This document shows positions 21,292 to 31,425 of a DNA stretch of 64,000 nt, one piece after another; positions within the stretch are counted from its first letter, which is position 1, and every line of letters starts with the position of its first letter. The DNA comes from Anthracocystis setariae (Eukaryota > Basidiomycota > Ustilaginomycetes > Ustilaginales > Ustilaginaceae): positions 558,001 through 622,000 of the forward strand of contig CAKMXJ010000019.1 in the NCBI GenBank assembly GCA_928724745.1, read 5' to 3'. The notes below the pieces were generated by a model. That model saw only the letters and a program-made list of their open reading frames with translations, searched no databases and was not told the DNA's origin. A program made the translations under genes and the position numbers.

Positions 21292-22446
21292 TCAACCAAG
21301 CACCTTCCTAATCCCATCCCTTTGTGCCGGTGTGAGCGATTCTGGCAACTGCACGCTCCACTCGACCACCAAATCGCCCTTCTTCTTACCGCCCGTTTTG
21401 CTTATCGGCATGCCCTCATTGGCCAACCTGGTCGTCTTGCCTGGTGTGATGCTTGTCTTGCCCGCGGTGGGCTGCGGGATGGGGATCTCGATCTTCCTGC
21501 CATCCAGCGTTTCAACCTGCTTGCGTGAGCCTGGCGTGCCCGCCTTGGGTGGATCGAGCGCATCCACGAGCGGTAAGGCGATCGTAACGCGAAGATCGTC
21601 GCCATCGCGCCTAAAGTGAGCATGCGGCTTCTCGTCGACGATAAAGACGACATCTTGGAAGGAGCCAGGCGACACCTCGTGTCCAGCGCCACCGAAGCGA
21701 ATCTTGGTTCCCTTCTTCCAGCCCGGCTTGACTTCCACCGTAAGGATCTTTTCCTCGGAACCTCCGCTGGCGAGCTTGCGTCCGACCTTGAGACGCTTGG
21801 TCGTTCCCGAATACAGATCTTGCAGGGAGAGCGGAAGTTGTTTCTCAACGTCGGACGGCTTCTCGTTGGATGGTTCGGGAGCGGCTCCCGCACCAGCAAA
21901 GTTGAATCCTCCCGGCATGCCGCCATTGGCTTTCGCTCGTCCTGCACTTGCGCCAAACATGTCCTCCATACCACCGCCGAAGGCAGAAGCGCCACCGCCA
22001 CCACCCATCGACGCAAATGGACTCGCTCCTCCAAAGATGGAGGCAAAGATATCATTAGGGTCACTAGGCGAAAACCCACCCATGCCGCCTGGCCCACTGG
22101 AGAATGTAAACGTCCTTCCACCACCAGCACCGCCAGGGAAGCCGCTGAAGCCGGTCGCGCCTCCGGGGAAGCCTCCGAAGCCGGCTGCTTGGCCTTCGGC
22201 GCCTGGCGGAGGCATGCCTCCCTTGAGACCCTCCTCGCCAAACTGATCGTAGATGGACCTCTTATTCTTGTCGCTTAACACCTCGAAAGCCTCGCCAACC
22301 TCCTTAAACTTCTTGTTGGCGGTTTCGATGTTGTCCTTGTTTCGGTCGGGGTGCCATTTGAGTGCGGCTTTCTTGTATGCCTTTTTGAGCGCGTCTTCAT
22401 CGGCATCTTTCGAGACACCGAGAATCTTGTAGTAGTCTTTACCCAT
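21292..22446 (-). CDS. SIS1: Type II Hsp40 co-chaperone, Sis1/DnaJB family
   Basis: Stimulates the ATPase of cytosolic Hsp70 and delivers client proteins. Single exon, 384 aa. Residues 1-70 are a J domain ([20 protein letters not shown]) with the HPD loop at 32-34. A Gly/Phe-rich linker covers about 75-180 ([18 protein letters not shown]). No CxxCxGxG zinc repeats follow, which places it in class II. The substrate-binding C-terminal domains start near residue 205 ([17 protein letters not shown]) and include [28 protein letters not shown] and the dimerisation end RDGIRKVLG. The family is essential in yeast. No clear heat-shock element was found in the upstream region. Confidence 0.93.
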   Translation of the reverse strand: MGKDYYKILGVSKDADEDALKKAYKKAALKWHPDRNKDNIETANKKFKEVGEAFEVLSDKNKRSIYDQFGEEGLKGGMPPPGAEGQAAGFGGFPGGATGFSGFPGGAGGGRTFTFSSGPGGMGGFSPSDPNDIFASIFGGASPFASMGGGGGASAFGGGMEDMFGASAGRAKANGGMPGGFNFAGAGAAPEPSNEKPSDVEKQLPLSLQDLYSGTTKRLKVGRKLASGGSEEKILTVEVKPGWKKGTKIRFGGAGHEVSPGSFQDVVFIVDEKPHAHFRRDGDDLRVTIALPLVDALDPPKAGTPGSRKQVETLDGRKIEIPIPQPTAGKTSITPGKTTRLANEGMPISKTGGKKKGDLVVEWSVQLPESLTPAQRDGIRKVLG

Positions 22447-23209
22447 GTTGCTCGTGGATGATGGTGATGATGGTGTGGTTCGGGCCCTCTTGTGAGGTCG
22501 TGAGGTGTGGGATGAGCGTGTGTCGTGAATCTTGGCTGGTAAGGGATGGTGCGAAATGAATCTGCACTTTGTTGGTGCTGGCTGCGACTCGTGTGAAAGG
22601 GATGTGCGTAAGAGAAAGAAGACAGCGAGGTGGCTATGCTTGTTGTGGTGATGGTGATGCGGAACAGCGAAGAAGTCGCACGGCTGGTGTTATAATGTGG
22701 GATGATGGGCAAGAAGAGGAAAGGAATGAGCGCGAGGCTGAAGAGCGCAAATGGAAGCAGCAAATCAGAGGTGCATGGCTGAGCGCAGTGAACGACAGCT
22801 CGAGTCGGGTAATATAGCCGCCTGTGCGTCATGCTGCCAATTTGTGCGGCCGCTGCAGCCTTTCCTCCACTTTTCTTCGGTGCGAGTCGATAAGCTTCTG
22901 TTGGCCGCTCTAATGCCTTCGCTGCACGTCTCTGAGCTTCTTTAGCCTTGAATTTCCAAGGTCTCACCTGTAACTCCCGATTCTGATATTCTAATCGGGA
23001 TTTCTTCTTTTTCAGTGTTACGCCGATATAGATCTAGAAGAGATTAGGCGGTGTCTTGTGGCTGTTTGAGGCATCCTCTGTTTATGCTCTTACTACTATG
23101 CGATATCGCGACAACCGCTCGATGTAATTGCTAGATAGGTCTTACTACAACAGTAAGTGCATGCTCAATGGTAGGGCCGCCCTTTGACCATGCGAGAGCG
23201 ACACTGCGA
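22447..23209. other. Intergenic, Hsp40 promoter region
   Basis: 763 bp between the Hsp40 start and the stop of the 1751-aa gene, both on the minus strand. It holds the Hsp40 promoter and 5' leader. No further gene or clear control site was seen. Confidence 0.5.
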
Positions 23210-26200
23210 TCAAGAGGAGCTGATGGCAGAGCCTCCACCAGGTGGTGTGGCGTTAGCGGTGGCATCGGTCGGCACCTGGGTGCGCCAATTGTGGATCGAA
23301 GATGTCTTCGGATCCAGCAGCATCGGCATCGACATGGCGTTGGGCAGGTGGGGCGATGCGCTCATCATTGGCATCGCCATGGGAGGCACCATTGGCGTCG
23401 TCAGCGCACCGGTGGGCATGCCTATCTGAGGGCCCGCTGACGTCGGAGTAGGCACCGGCATGCCGATAGGCATTGAAGTGGCCGCCGACATTCCAAATGG
23501 CAATCCGGGAGAGAACGCAGGCAGGCCATCCAATGGAGGTACACCCATCATCATGGATCCACTTGACGGTAGCCCAAGCACAGAAGGACTCGCCATTCCC
23601 ATATTTGCCATCGAACCCATGTTGGGAAACCCACCCATCCCGTTCACAAACACGGTTGTACCTGCGTCCACAGCCGACGGCAAGATGCCACCGGGGACGG
23701 ATGGACTGGGCCGCTGTGAGTGTTGTTGCTGCTGCTGTTCCTTCTCCTCCTGCAATTGCCTAATCAACGCTGCCTGTTCGGCAATGATGGCAGCTTGCGG
23801 ATGCACAAAGCCAAGTGGCTTGTCATCCTCACTGTCTTCGTCCTCGCTATCATCCTCGCTATGGTCCGCAGCTTCGTGCGACTTCCCAGTCTCTCCGTTG
23901 ACGTCCGCATTGTCATGACCGGCATGTCGCGAGAGTCGAGCGGCTCTCTTCTGCGCCTTTTCCGCCTGTTTGGCCTCCTTTTCCGCCCGCTTCTGGCTCT
24001 CAAGCTTGGCGCGCATAGCCACCAGAACGGCATCGCCACCTGGATGTCTTTGACCCAGAGGCAGATCTTCATCCGAATCAGCATCCACACCCACCGGTGC
24101 CGCCATAGCTGCAGGGTCCCGCGAGAGCGGTGACTCGGTGTAGTCGTAGGCCAAACGTGATCCATCCTCCCCGCCACCCAAGCGAGACGAAGGCGAGGCC
24201 GATCGCTCGGCTTGACTCTCGCTACGAATGGGGCTTCCGTGCATCGACGAAAAGTCAAGATCGAGTTTGCCTCCACCCAACAGCATCGACTGCCGAATGC
24301 GCTTTTGCTTGAGCGCTGCCAGCGGAAGTTCTTCCTCTGAGGATTCGCCGTCGTCGCCGCTCGGATGAAGCGAAAGTCCGGCAGCAAACGAAATCGGGCG
24401 CGAAATGACTTTCTTCTTGACTTGTACCAGAGGAACATCGTCATCGCTCGAGGCTTCCTCGTTTTCGACCTCTTCCACTTCGACGTCCGAGTTGATGAGC
24501 CACTCTGCAGCGGTCTCCTCGCCGGCTAGTAAAGCTGGTGTCTTCCGACCTTCCTGCGAAGCGAGGTGATCGTCTTCGACGTCACCGATCTCGAGCGAGA
24601 TAAAGGGGGGCTGCACGGGGGTCTGACTTGGCTCAGGTTGATCCGCCTCAGTGCGGTCCTCGAGGTGCACTTCTTGAGCCGAAGCAATGACGGGGGTGCT
24701 GGTATCCGCAAAGCTCGCGTTGCTTCCAACGACTGAGCCATCTAACATGCCAAGAGTCGCCTCATGGTCCTTTTTGCCCTTTTTGTTGCGTGAAAACAAA
24801 CCGCGCTCCTTTTTCGCCTTGGAAGCTTCGTCGATCTGTCTCTGCTGCGCTGCCTCGGCCGCGGCCTTCTCTGTGGCTTGCTGTGCCTCGCGGGCATCGT
24901 CCTCCTGCCTCTTAGCCATCTCACGTGCCCAAACGTGATCAGCACCGAAAACGGCCTCCATCCGCTGTCTTGTGTCGTTAAACCCGAGTGGCTTCTCCCG
25001 GAAGGTGTGGGCCATACTCGGTGCCACGGAAGCTCCGTCGTCGTGAACAGAGCCTGTAACAGTAGCCTCGTCGACCTGGAGCATGGTCGTCTCGCCGTCC
25101 TCGAGCTGCACCTGTCCGTAGAATCGTGCCTTGGACTTGCGCTCGGATTTACGTTCGGTGGCAATGTCCAACAGGCTCTTGCCGTACAGTTTGCCAGCCG
25201 GCTTGATGTCGTCGACCCATCGCTTGTCGTCATCAGTAGCCCAAAGATCCGAGTCAGATTCGGACCCGGTTTCTTCTTCTTCCGATGTGGTGCTGCTCAG
25301 GTCCAGATCCTCGTCTGGACTAAGCTCGGAAACGCCGACTTCCTTGAACGACTTGCCTTGCTGGAGCGCTTCCTCGCGTTTAGCGCGACGAATCCTACGG
25401 GCAGCTTTGCGTTTACGCTTTTCTTTGGCGAGACGCTTCGCAGCGCGCCTCGTGGCACGACCTTGCTTTTTGATGTCAGCTAAAGGCTTGTCATCGTCAT
25501 CGGAATCGGCGTCCCTGTCAGGATGGAAGAGTTCGTCGACACGCGTGCCCGCTTCCCACCCCCAACCCTCGCGCTCGTCCTCGTGCTGCACCAGGTGATT
25601 ACGGAAGAGCGCAGTGGTCGGTGCGGCTGCTCGTCGGCCGATTCCGCGGGGTGCAGCTGCTGGCACTTGGACCAAGCGACCCACTTCGACAGCTTTGAGA
25701 TGCGTGGCAGTCTTCTTTGTACCTGTTTTGGCAGCAATCATGGGCTGAGGACCGTTGGCGCTGTGGACCACAAGGCTGCGCATGGGTGGCAATCCACCTC
25801 GTTTGGAATGAAGCACAAATCCATCGGGCACGTGCAGACTGTGGCGCTTATCTGCCGATGGCGGTGCCACGCTCGCATGCACCTCTTCCGTTAGACGAAG
25901 CTTGGGCGCCAACTCGGTGCCTTGGAGCGGCTGAGGCATGATGAGCGTTTTCGGTGCGTGAGCAGCAAGACCACGAGGTCGAAGAGGACCACGTCGGGGT
26001 GGACTGATGTAGTCGTCATCGACTCCCTCCGAATCATATTGATCTGCTTGTGCGCTGTCCATGTTCATGCCCGTTGCGGCCTCGTTCGTGTAGAGCTCAG
26101 CAACATCGGCAACACCCTCCTCTGTGTACCTCGACTGGTCTGCAACAGCGGTGCCAAATTGCAATCGTTCAGCATCCGACTCGGCGTCGCCTTCGGCGCC

Positions 26201-28465
26201 ATCGGCGCCATCGGCCTCTGAGGTTCTCTTGTCTTTCTTAGGCTTGCCCTTGGCATCGGCCATCATGCTGAGACGGAACCATTTCTTGCGCGGCTTACCC
26301 CAGTTGGCGGATGACAGGTCGGGCGCAGCCTGTCCTCCGAGCTGGATTTCGAAATTGTCACCGCCGGTCTCGGCAAGATCTTGCGCAAGCGCACCGAGGT
26401 CGAAAGATGATTGCCTTCGACGCTTCGTCCGCGGGACCTGACCGAATTCGTCCTGCAACACAACCGCATCTGCATCGTCGAACACTTCCTCCTCTGCGAG
26501 AAGGTCCCGATTGATGCCGAGATGAGAAGGGAAGGTCGAATTTCGCGCCACATTCTGAAGTTGTCGGGTGGTAAGGCGGTTGAAGTCGATGGCGTGGGGA
26601 TCGACCGCGCTCCGCCCTGACGGATCTGCAAGGGCTTGAGAAAGCAGGCCACCGGTGCTCGGACTTGCAGCCTGCAAAGCTGCGGCGAACGGGCTAGGGC
26701 CAAGATCATGGTCGAAGGCAGAGAACGGATCTTGATGCCAGCCGCGACCAGGCGAGCGCGCAATGCCGAAAGCAGGAGGAGCTGGACCAGGAGATGTAGA
26801 CAGCAAGTCATGAGCTGGCATTGCAATCGTCGATGCAGATGGCGCCATCCCGGTCACTTGGGTGGCTTCCTGACCTTGTGAGTTGTACAAGGGCGCTGCA
26901 AGGAACGAATTTCGTCGTGAGGCACTGCGCGACCACGAGCCAACCCCCACCATGTTGAGCGGCTCGACGGACATGCCCGAATAGGGGTTATGGTCGGCGC
27001 TGGCTACGCCTGGTATCGCGATGGGCTGAGTGTGGGAAGACGAAGCAAATGGCTGTGCGCTGGCAGCGTCAAGCTGGGTGAGACCATGAGGCCGCGACAC
27101 AGGCATGGCGCGGTCGACCGCATCGCTTGGCTGCAACGCGGACATCTGCATCTGCGCAGAGGGGAATGCGGATGTCGTGTCATAGGCTCGAGAGGATGGA
27201 CGGAGTGGATCCATGATCGAGCTAGACGCACGAGGCGCTTGGACAGCCTGGTCCTCATGGTCATTGAAGGAATCGGTGGGCTCATCGAGGTTGTTGGAGG
27301 CTTGGCGGAGTGATTTGCGCTTGTCATTGTCAGACGAAGCGATGATGTGTTCAACGACGTCATGCTTGCTGGCTGTAGGACCGGGACCATCCCAGGCGGA
27401 CGGTGGAAGATTCTCTTGACGCTCTCGATATAGTTTGATCTTGGCGAGGAGCTCTAGCTTGGAATCTTGGACGGCGGCGTGTGTGGCGGGGACGATCTCG
27501 GAGCTTGCTCTGCCTACGTCTGGTGCGGTATTCGACGCAACGTGACTGACCTCTGTGGACCTGCGAGCTTTTGCGGTGGGCTCGAGCTGTTCGAGGGATG
27601 GGCGTGCGGCGACGCTTCCGGCCAAACTTTGAGCGCGGCTTCGCTGGCCAGCGGCGATGCGATCTCGCTCTTCCTTGCTGAGGAACTTGTCGACCCCCCA
27701 CTCGCTCAAGGCATCCGGATCGTGATCGGGCTCGAGCGCCTCGTCCAAAGCAAGGACGCTGGAGGGCCTGGAGCCAAGCCTGGAAGTGCGGCCAAGAACG
27801 GAAGCGGTGGCGTTGGAAAAGAGACTGTTGGTGCGGCTGCGGGGAGCATCGATGCTGACGAGACCAGCGACGCTACCGGCACGACTCGTTGGCTTGTGCT
27901 CGTTGGGTAAAGTGACGCCGAGGAAGTCAACGCTGGGACGTCTTCCATCGTCGTCGGGATCGAGAAGACGAGAGAGACCGGTGGCTGCGCTCCAAGTGCG
28001 GACGTGACGTTTGATGGCGAGCGTGGCTCCTTGGCGATAAGGAGCAAAGATGGCGCTCTGGCTGGCAAGAGCGGGTTGTGGAGGTGGCGGAGGTCGTACC
28101 AGATCGCGGTCACGTGGTGGATGGTAGATGTGCCAGAATTGGGCCTTTTCGAGGATGCCATCATTGTCCGCTTCGATAAGAGCGGCTGCGAGCTGGAGAC
28201 GAGCATTGATGCGCTTTGTGATTTTGGGTTTTGGAGGTTCGGTGGGTGGAGCGAGGTCTTGATTGAGCGCAGACTGGGCGGTTGAGGGAGGCCTTGCGAT
28301 GGAGGCAGCATCGGAATTTGGTCGATTGGGCTGCGTTGCAAGCGATGTGCGTGAGGGAGCGCGTATGGCATCGGCAACCGACTGATACAGTTGTTCGGCA
28401 GAGGGGTTGGAATCCATCTGCTCTTGGTGAGCGGGCTCAAGAGCGGGGAAGGCGATGGAGGTCAT
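23210..28465 (-). CDS. Unidentified 1751-aa disordered protein with acidic-PL repeats
   Basis: I do not recognise this gene. It is one uninterrupted exon from an ATG. Residues about 75-190 look ordered and conserved: ITKRINARLQLAAALIEADN, ILEKAQFWHIYHPP and ATLAIKRHVRTW. WGVDKFLSKEERDRIA follows near 250. The rest is mostly disordered, with a strongly basic Lys/Arg-Ala helix near 995-1040. Five similar acidic-PL motifs occur: DDDDKPLADIK near 985, SDDDVPLVQVK near 1340, SEEELPLAALK near 1374, DSDEDLPLGQRH near 1464 and SEDDKPLGFVH near 1544. A predicted coiled coil with a Gln run follows (AEQAALIRQLQEEKEQ), then a Met/Pro/Gly-rich end. The repeats and coiled coil suggest a scaffold; that is inference. 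Confidence 0.75.
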   Translation of the reverse strand: MTSIAFPALEPAHQEQMDSNPSAEQLYQSVADAIRAPSRTSLATQPNRPNSDAASIARPPSTAQSALNQDLAPPTEPPKPKITKRINARLQLAAALIEADNDGILEKAQFWHIYHPPRDRDLVRPPPPPQPALASQSAIFAPYRQGATLAIKRHVRTWSAATGLSRLLDPDDDGRRPSVDFLGVTLPNEHKPTSRAGSVAGLVSIDAPRSRTNSLFSNATASVLGRTSRLGSRPSSVLALDEALEPDHDPDALSEWGVDKFLSKEERDRIAAGQRSRAQSLAGSVAARPSLEQLEPTAKARRSTEVSHVASNTAPDVGRASSEIVPATHAAVQDSKLELLAKIKLYRERQENLPPSAWDGPGPTASKHDVVEHIIASSDNDKRKSLRQASNNLDEPTDSFNDHEDQAVQAPRASSSIMDPLRPSSRAYDTTSAFPSAQMQMSALQPSDAVDRAMPVSRPHGLTQLDAASAQPFASSSHTQPIAIPGVASADHNPYSGMSVEPLNMVGVGSWSRSASRRNSFLAAPLYNSQGQEATQVTGMAPSASTIAMPAHDLLSTSPGPAPPAFGIARSPGRGWHQDPFSAFDHDLGPSPFAAALQAASPSTGGLLSQALADPSGRSAVDPHAIDFNRLTTRQLQNVARNSTFPSHLGINRDLLAEEEVFDDADAVVLQDEFGQVPRTKRRRQSSFDLGALAQDLAETGGDNFEIQLGGQAAPDLSSANWGKPRKKWFRLSMMADAKGKPKKDKRTSEADGADGAEGDAESDAERLQFGTAVADQSRYTEEGVADVAELYTNEAATGMNMDSAQADQYDSEGVDDDYISPPRRGPLRPRGLAAHAPKTLIMPQPLQGTELAPKLRLTEEVHASVAPPSADKRHSLHVPDGFVLHSKRGGLPPMRSLVVHSANGPQPMIAAKTGTKKTATHLKAVEVGRLVQVPAAAPRGIGRRAAAPTTALFRNHLVQHEDEREGWGWEAGTRVDELFHPDRDADSDDDDKPLADIKKQGRATRRAAKRLAKEKRKRKAARRIRRAKREEALQQGKSFKEVGVSELSPDEDLDLSSTTSEEEETGSESDSDLWATDDDKRWVDDIKPAGKLYGKSLLDIATERKSERKSKARFYGQVQLEDGETTMLQVDEATVTGSVHDDGASVAPSMAHTFREKPLGFNDTRQRMEAVFGADHVWAREMAKRQEDDAREAQQATEKAAAEAAQQRQIDEASKAKKERGLFSRNKKGKKDHEATLGMLDGSVVGSNASFADTSTPVIASAQEVHLEDRTEADQPEPSQTPVQPPFISLEIGDVEDDHLASQEGRKTPALLAGEETAAEWLINSDVEVEEVENEEASSDDDVPLVQVKKKVISRPISFAAGLSLHPSGDDGESSEEELPLAALKQKRIRQSMLLGGGKLDLDFSSMHGSPIRSESQAERSASPSSRLGGGEDGSRLAYDYTESPLSRDPAAMAAPVGVDADSDEDLPLGQRHPGGDAVLVAMRAKLESQKRAEKEAKQAEKAQKRAARLSRHAGHDNADVNGETGKSHEAADHSEDDSEDEDSEDDKPLGFVHPQAAIIAEQAALIRQLQEEKEQQQQQHSQRPSPSVPGGILPSAVDAGTTVFVNGMGGFPNMGSMANMGMASPSVLGLPSSGSMMMGVPPLDGLPAFSPGLPFGMSAATSMPIGMPVPTPTSAGPQIGMPTGALTTPMVPPMAMPMMSASPHLPNAMSMPMLLDPKTSSIHNWRTQVPTDATANATPPGGGSAISSS

Positions 28466-29564
28466 GGCGGTTGCTGCTGGTCGATTTGGCTATCCGGATC
28501 GTCAATGCGTTGGAGATTACAAGACGCCTAAGATGTTGTCATGATGGCGATGCGCTTTCTTGTGCTGATGATCGACAGCCGATGGCAAGGTTGGGTTGGG
28601 TTGCGAGACGGATGGGCAGGTGGTGGCAGAGATCGTTTGCAGCTTGCAACCTGTCCGAGGGTAGCTTCCACGATGATGCACAAGGCTATGCAGCGGAAAC
28701 GATGTGGGAGAGAAGTGGGAAGCGGTGTTGGATAGAGAAGAGAGCAGCACAGTCGAGGCAGGGTGGCGAGCGAGCGTGGCGTGGCGTGACTATGGTTGTG
28801 TGGCTTATTGGGAGACAAGATGCTGTGATGGCAAGTGTGGCAAGTTTGCATGCGTGCATGTGATGGTGCAGAGTGAAACGAGACGTCGATGGAGCCGCTT
28901 GGAGGGATTGAATGCGTTGGCGTAGCGCGTGTGATTCAAGAATAAAAGGGCCTTAGCGCACCAGCCGAATGGAATCAAGTGCGGTGTGACAGCTAGTACT
29001 ACGGTGTCACATACTGTAAGTGTGTGTGTCTGTGTGTATCTGTGTGTTGGACTCAGTCGATTCACAGGGACAGGGTTAACAGGCGGGTCGCACGTTGAAT
29101 GAGCCGTCAACGCTTCCTTTGGGCAGACACTGCTTTGCCGTCAGCTATTCAAGCTCAGCCTGCCAGTTGCAGTAGCTCGCACACCAAACAAAACAGTCGA
29201 AATAAAATTCACCGCCGCCTACTAACTGAGTACTACTGTACAGTACAGTACTGTACTCTGTGAGGCATATGGCCGAAGAAAAAAAAAGAAAAAAAAGAAA
29301 AAAGAAAAAAGAAATTCAAATCGCACACTCTATTGCAGCACAACGATCGTGTGCGACTGTGGCTAAGAGTTCGGAGACGCGGCGACTTTGCTCGAAACAG
29401 CACCACGCTGCGTCCCAACCGCAATCCACCCGTAATCCACCTTTTGCATCATCGAGATCTAACATTGTCAAGCCCTTTCCACAACCTGATTTTGGTTGCC
29501 GTTGCCGTTGCATGGCTTATCACTCCACCTACCTGCAACAAGTAATGTCTGATCACGGCACAAC
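28466..29564. promoter_or_regulatory. Divergent region of the 1751-aa gene and TDG gene
   Basis: 1.1 kb between two divergent starts. It contains a GT-rich stretch near 29012-29046, the palindromic motif at 29243-29256 and an A/G-only tract at 29277-29312. No additional gene was seen. Confidence 0.55.
29243..29256. promoter_or_regulatory. 14-bp palindrome GTACAGTACTGTAC
   Basis: Perfect palindrome, preceded by an overlapping GTACAGTACA from 29238. The identical 14-mer occurs at 51037-51050 and 51536-51549. Its role is unknown; a dimeric regulator site or a hairpin are both possible. Confidence 0.6.
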
Positions 29565-31109
29565 ATGGTGCAAAGCGCTCTCGTTGCTGCAGAATCCACC
29601 GCCACGGCTCAACCGAAAGCGTTCGTTCTGTTGCCACGATTGCCAGACCACTTTGCCGCCACCTTTGGTTATGCAGCCGAGAACAGCGCTGGTCCATCTC
29701 GAGGAACCCTTGAATCTTGCTCAGCAGCCATCGATGCCATCGGATCGCATGGAAGCTGCCCACGGAGAAGCTCGCGTATGAGACGCACCAGGTTCGATCT
29801 CAACGCCTTGGAGCGACAAGATGATGAGGCCAACCAGCGGCGTCTGAGCAGCGCTGAGAGAAACACAATCAAGTCTCGAGATCGTAAAGCCAAGGCAGCG
29901 ACATCGGAGCATGATCCGCATTCAGCCAGCGTCGATTCTACGCAGTCAAGCAAGCCGAGCAAGAGGATCAAGAGGACAAGAGACGATCCCAACTCGGCCA
30001 CTGGAAGCATCTACGCGCATCTCAAAGGCTTGCCGGACCTGTTTGCAGAACACAACGACATCATGTTCTGTGGCATCAATCCGGGTGTCAAATCATCCTC
30101 TTCCGGTCATCACTTTGCACATCGCTCCAATCACTTCTATCCCTCGCTCCACCTCGCTGGCATCACCCAACACAGGATGAAGCCCGAACAAGATGTCGAA
30201 TTTCCCCACCTCAAGCCGCTTTCACTCGGTTTGACCAATCTGGCCGGCCGACCAACAGCAGAGGGAGCAGAGCTTCTTCCGAGCGAACTCATTGCTGGTG
30301 TTCCAGTATTGCTCGACAAGGTGCAACGATGGAAGCCAAAGGTTGTCTGCTTCGTTGGCAAGGGTATCTCGCAGGCGTTCGTCAAAGGCCTCAAGCAAGC
30401 CGGCGCCATCAGCACAGCTGCGCAGCTTACAACGAAACGCAGCACCAGCTTCGAAGCGTCTGGCGCGCAGAAGAGGGCGTCACAAGATGCGATCAAGATG
30501 GAACGAGCGGAACTCAATCTCGCCAGCAAACCTGAACAGCCTCCAGACGGTCGGGATGCCTTGCGGTTGAATGTCACAGCCAAAGTTCCATCCTGGGTCC
30601 TGCTTGCATCCTCTGCATCCGCACTGAATGACGAACGCAATTCTAGCACTGGCAGTGGCGCCTTGAAGCCTGCTTCATCGCCGCAGAAGAAAAGCAAGCC
30701 GATCTACACGAAAGGCAACTCGAAAGACGATGTAGGCTACGGGCTTCTTCCCATCTGTGTTCGGCATTCCAGTTTCCATGGCAGCGCGCCAAGTGGACTC
30801 TCACTCAAAGATGTCACCCTCTTCTTTGTGACGCCGTCTAGCTCTGCACGAGTCACGACACATTTCCTCGAGGATAAAGCGCGCATCCTATCCAGCCTTC
30901 GCGTGCTTGTTGACCACCTTGGCTCTAGGCATGTACGCCAACAACACAACAGCGGCTCTGCCAAGATCAATGTCAAGACAGAGCAAGACAACGACATGGC
31001 ATCAACGAGCGATGTAGATGATTTGCAAGCAGCATCTACACCGATGCATACAGTTGAGCTCCAAGTGGTGGACGTCACGCCTTTTGGCCTCGGACTTGAG
31101 CAGCGATGA
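29565..31109 (+). CDS. TDG: G/T(U) mismatch-specific DNA glycosylase, TDG/MUG family
   Basis: Removes thymine or uracil mispaired with guanine to start base-excision repair in the nucleus. Single exon, 514 aa from ATG 29565. A later in-frame ATG at 29778 (MRRTRFDLNALER) could be the true start. Motif 1, FCGINPGVKSSSSGHHFAHR, has the catalytic-site Asn at residue 172, followed by SNHFYPSLHLAGIT. Then SLGLTNLAGRPTAEGAEL matches the second conserved strand. KVVCFVGKGISQAF follows, and the C-terminal FFVTPSSSARVTTHF near residue 422 is the DNA-intercalation motif. About 110 low-complexity residues (roughly 277-390) are inserted before the last motif; the usual enzyme has a short link. The N-terminal 145 residues are basic and disordered. 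Confidence 0.88.
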   Translation: MVQSALVAAESTATAQPKAFVLLPRLPDHFAATFGYAAENSAGPSRGTLESCSAAIDAIGSHGSCPRRSSRMRRTRFDLNALERQDDEANQRRLSSAERNTIKSRDRKAKAATSEHDPHSASVDSTQSSKPSKRIKRTRDDPNSATGSIYAHLKGLPDLFAEHNDIMFCGINPGVKSSSSGHHFAHRSNHFYPSLHLAGITQHRMKPEQDVEFPHLKPLSLGLTNLAGRPTAEGAELLPSELIAGVPVLLDKVQRWKPKVVCFVGKGISQAFVKGLKQAGAISTAAQLTTKRSTSFEASGAQKRASQDAIKMERAELNLASKPEQPPDGRDALRLNVTAKVPSWVLLASSASALNDERNSSTGSGALKPASSPQKKSKPIYTKGNSKDDVGYGLLPICVRHSSFHGSAPSGLSLKDVTLFFVTPSSSARVTTHFLEDKARILSSLRVLVDHLGSRHVRQQHNSGSAKINVKTEQDNDMASTSDVDDLQAASTPMHTVELQVVDVTPFGLGLEQR

Positions 31110-31202
31110 AGCGCAGCCTGCACACCTACCACATGCACAGCAAGCTGTCAAACATATCCACGCGCCTGGAACTGCACACTATCACACACACACATATTAC
31201 AG

Positions 31203-31425
31203 TACCACGCGCTAGAGACCTTCATCTTGGCATACGTTCGTCTTTCTTGACCCTTGCCTCTCATCATCCGGCAAATCAAAAGACGAAGAACTAGCTCGTT
31301 GCCTAATCTTGCCATTCAAGACCTGCATAGGCCGCGCTTGGATCCATCGGGTTCGGCATCTTGTTCTCGGCTTGGCTTCGTAATCCATTGCCTCTGCAAC
31401 GGTGTGTGGGTTCTCACGCACCCCC
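31203..31425 (-). repeat. Dispersed homologous segment, copy B (inverted)
   Basis: Reads on the minus strand. It shares the exact 25-nt block (31313-31337) and several flanking blocks with copy A at 20555-20772. In protein terms, ARPMQVLNGKIRQR matches ARPMQVLNARIRQR of copy A, and NPHTVAEAMDYEA matches NNTVAEACDFEA. Small insertions and deletions between the copies shift the frame and restore it. No upstream coding part of the gene accompanies this copy. It begins about 95 bp after the glycosylase stop. Confidence 0.85.
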
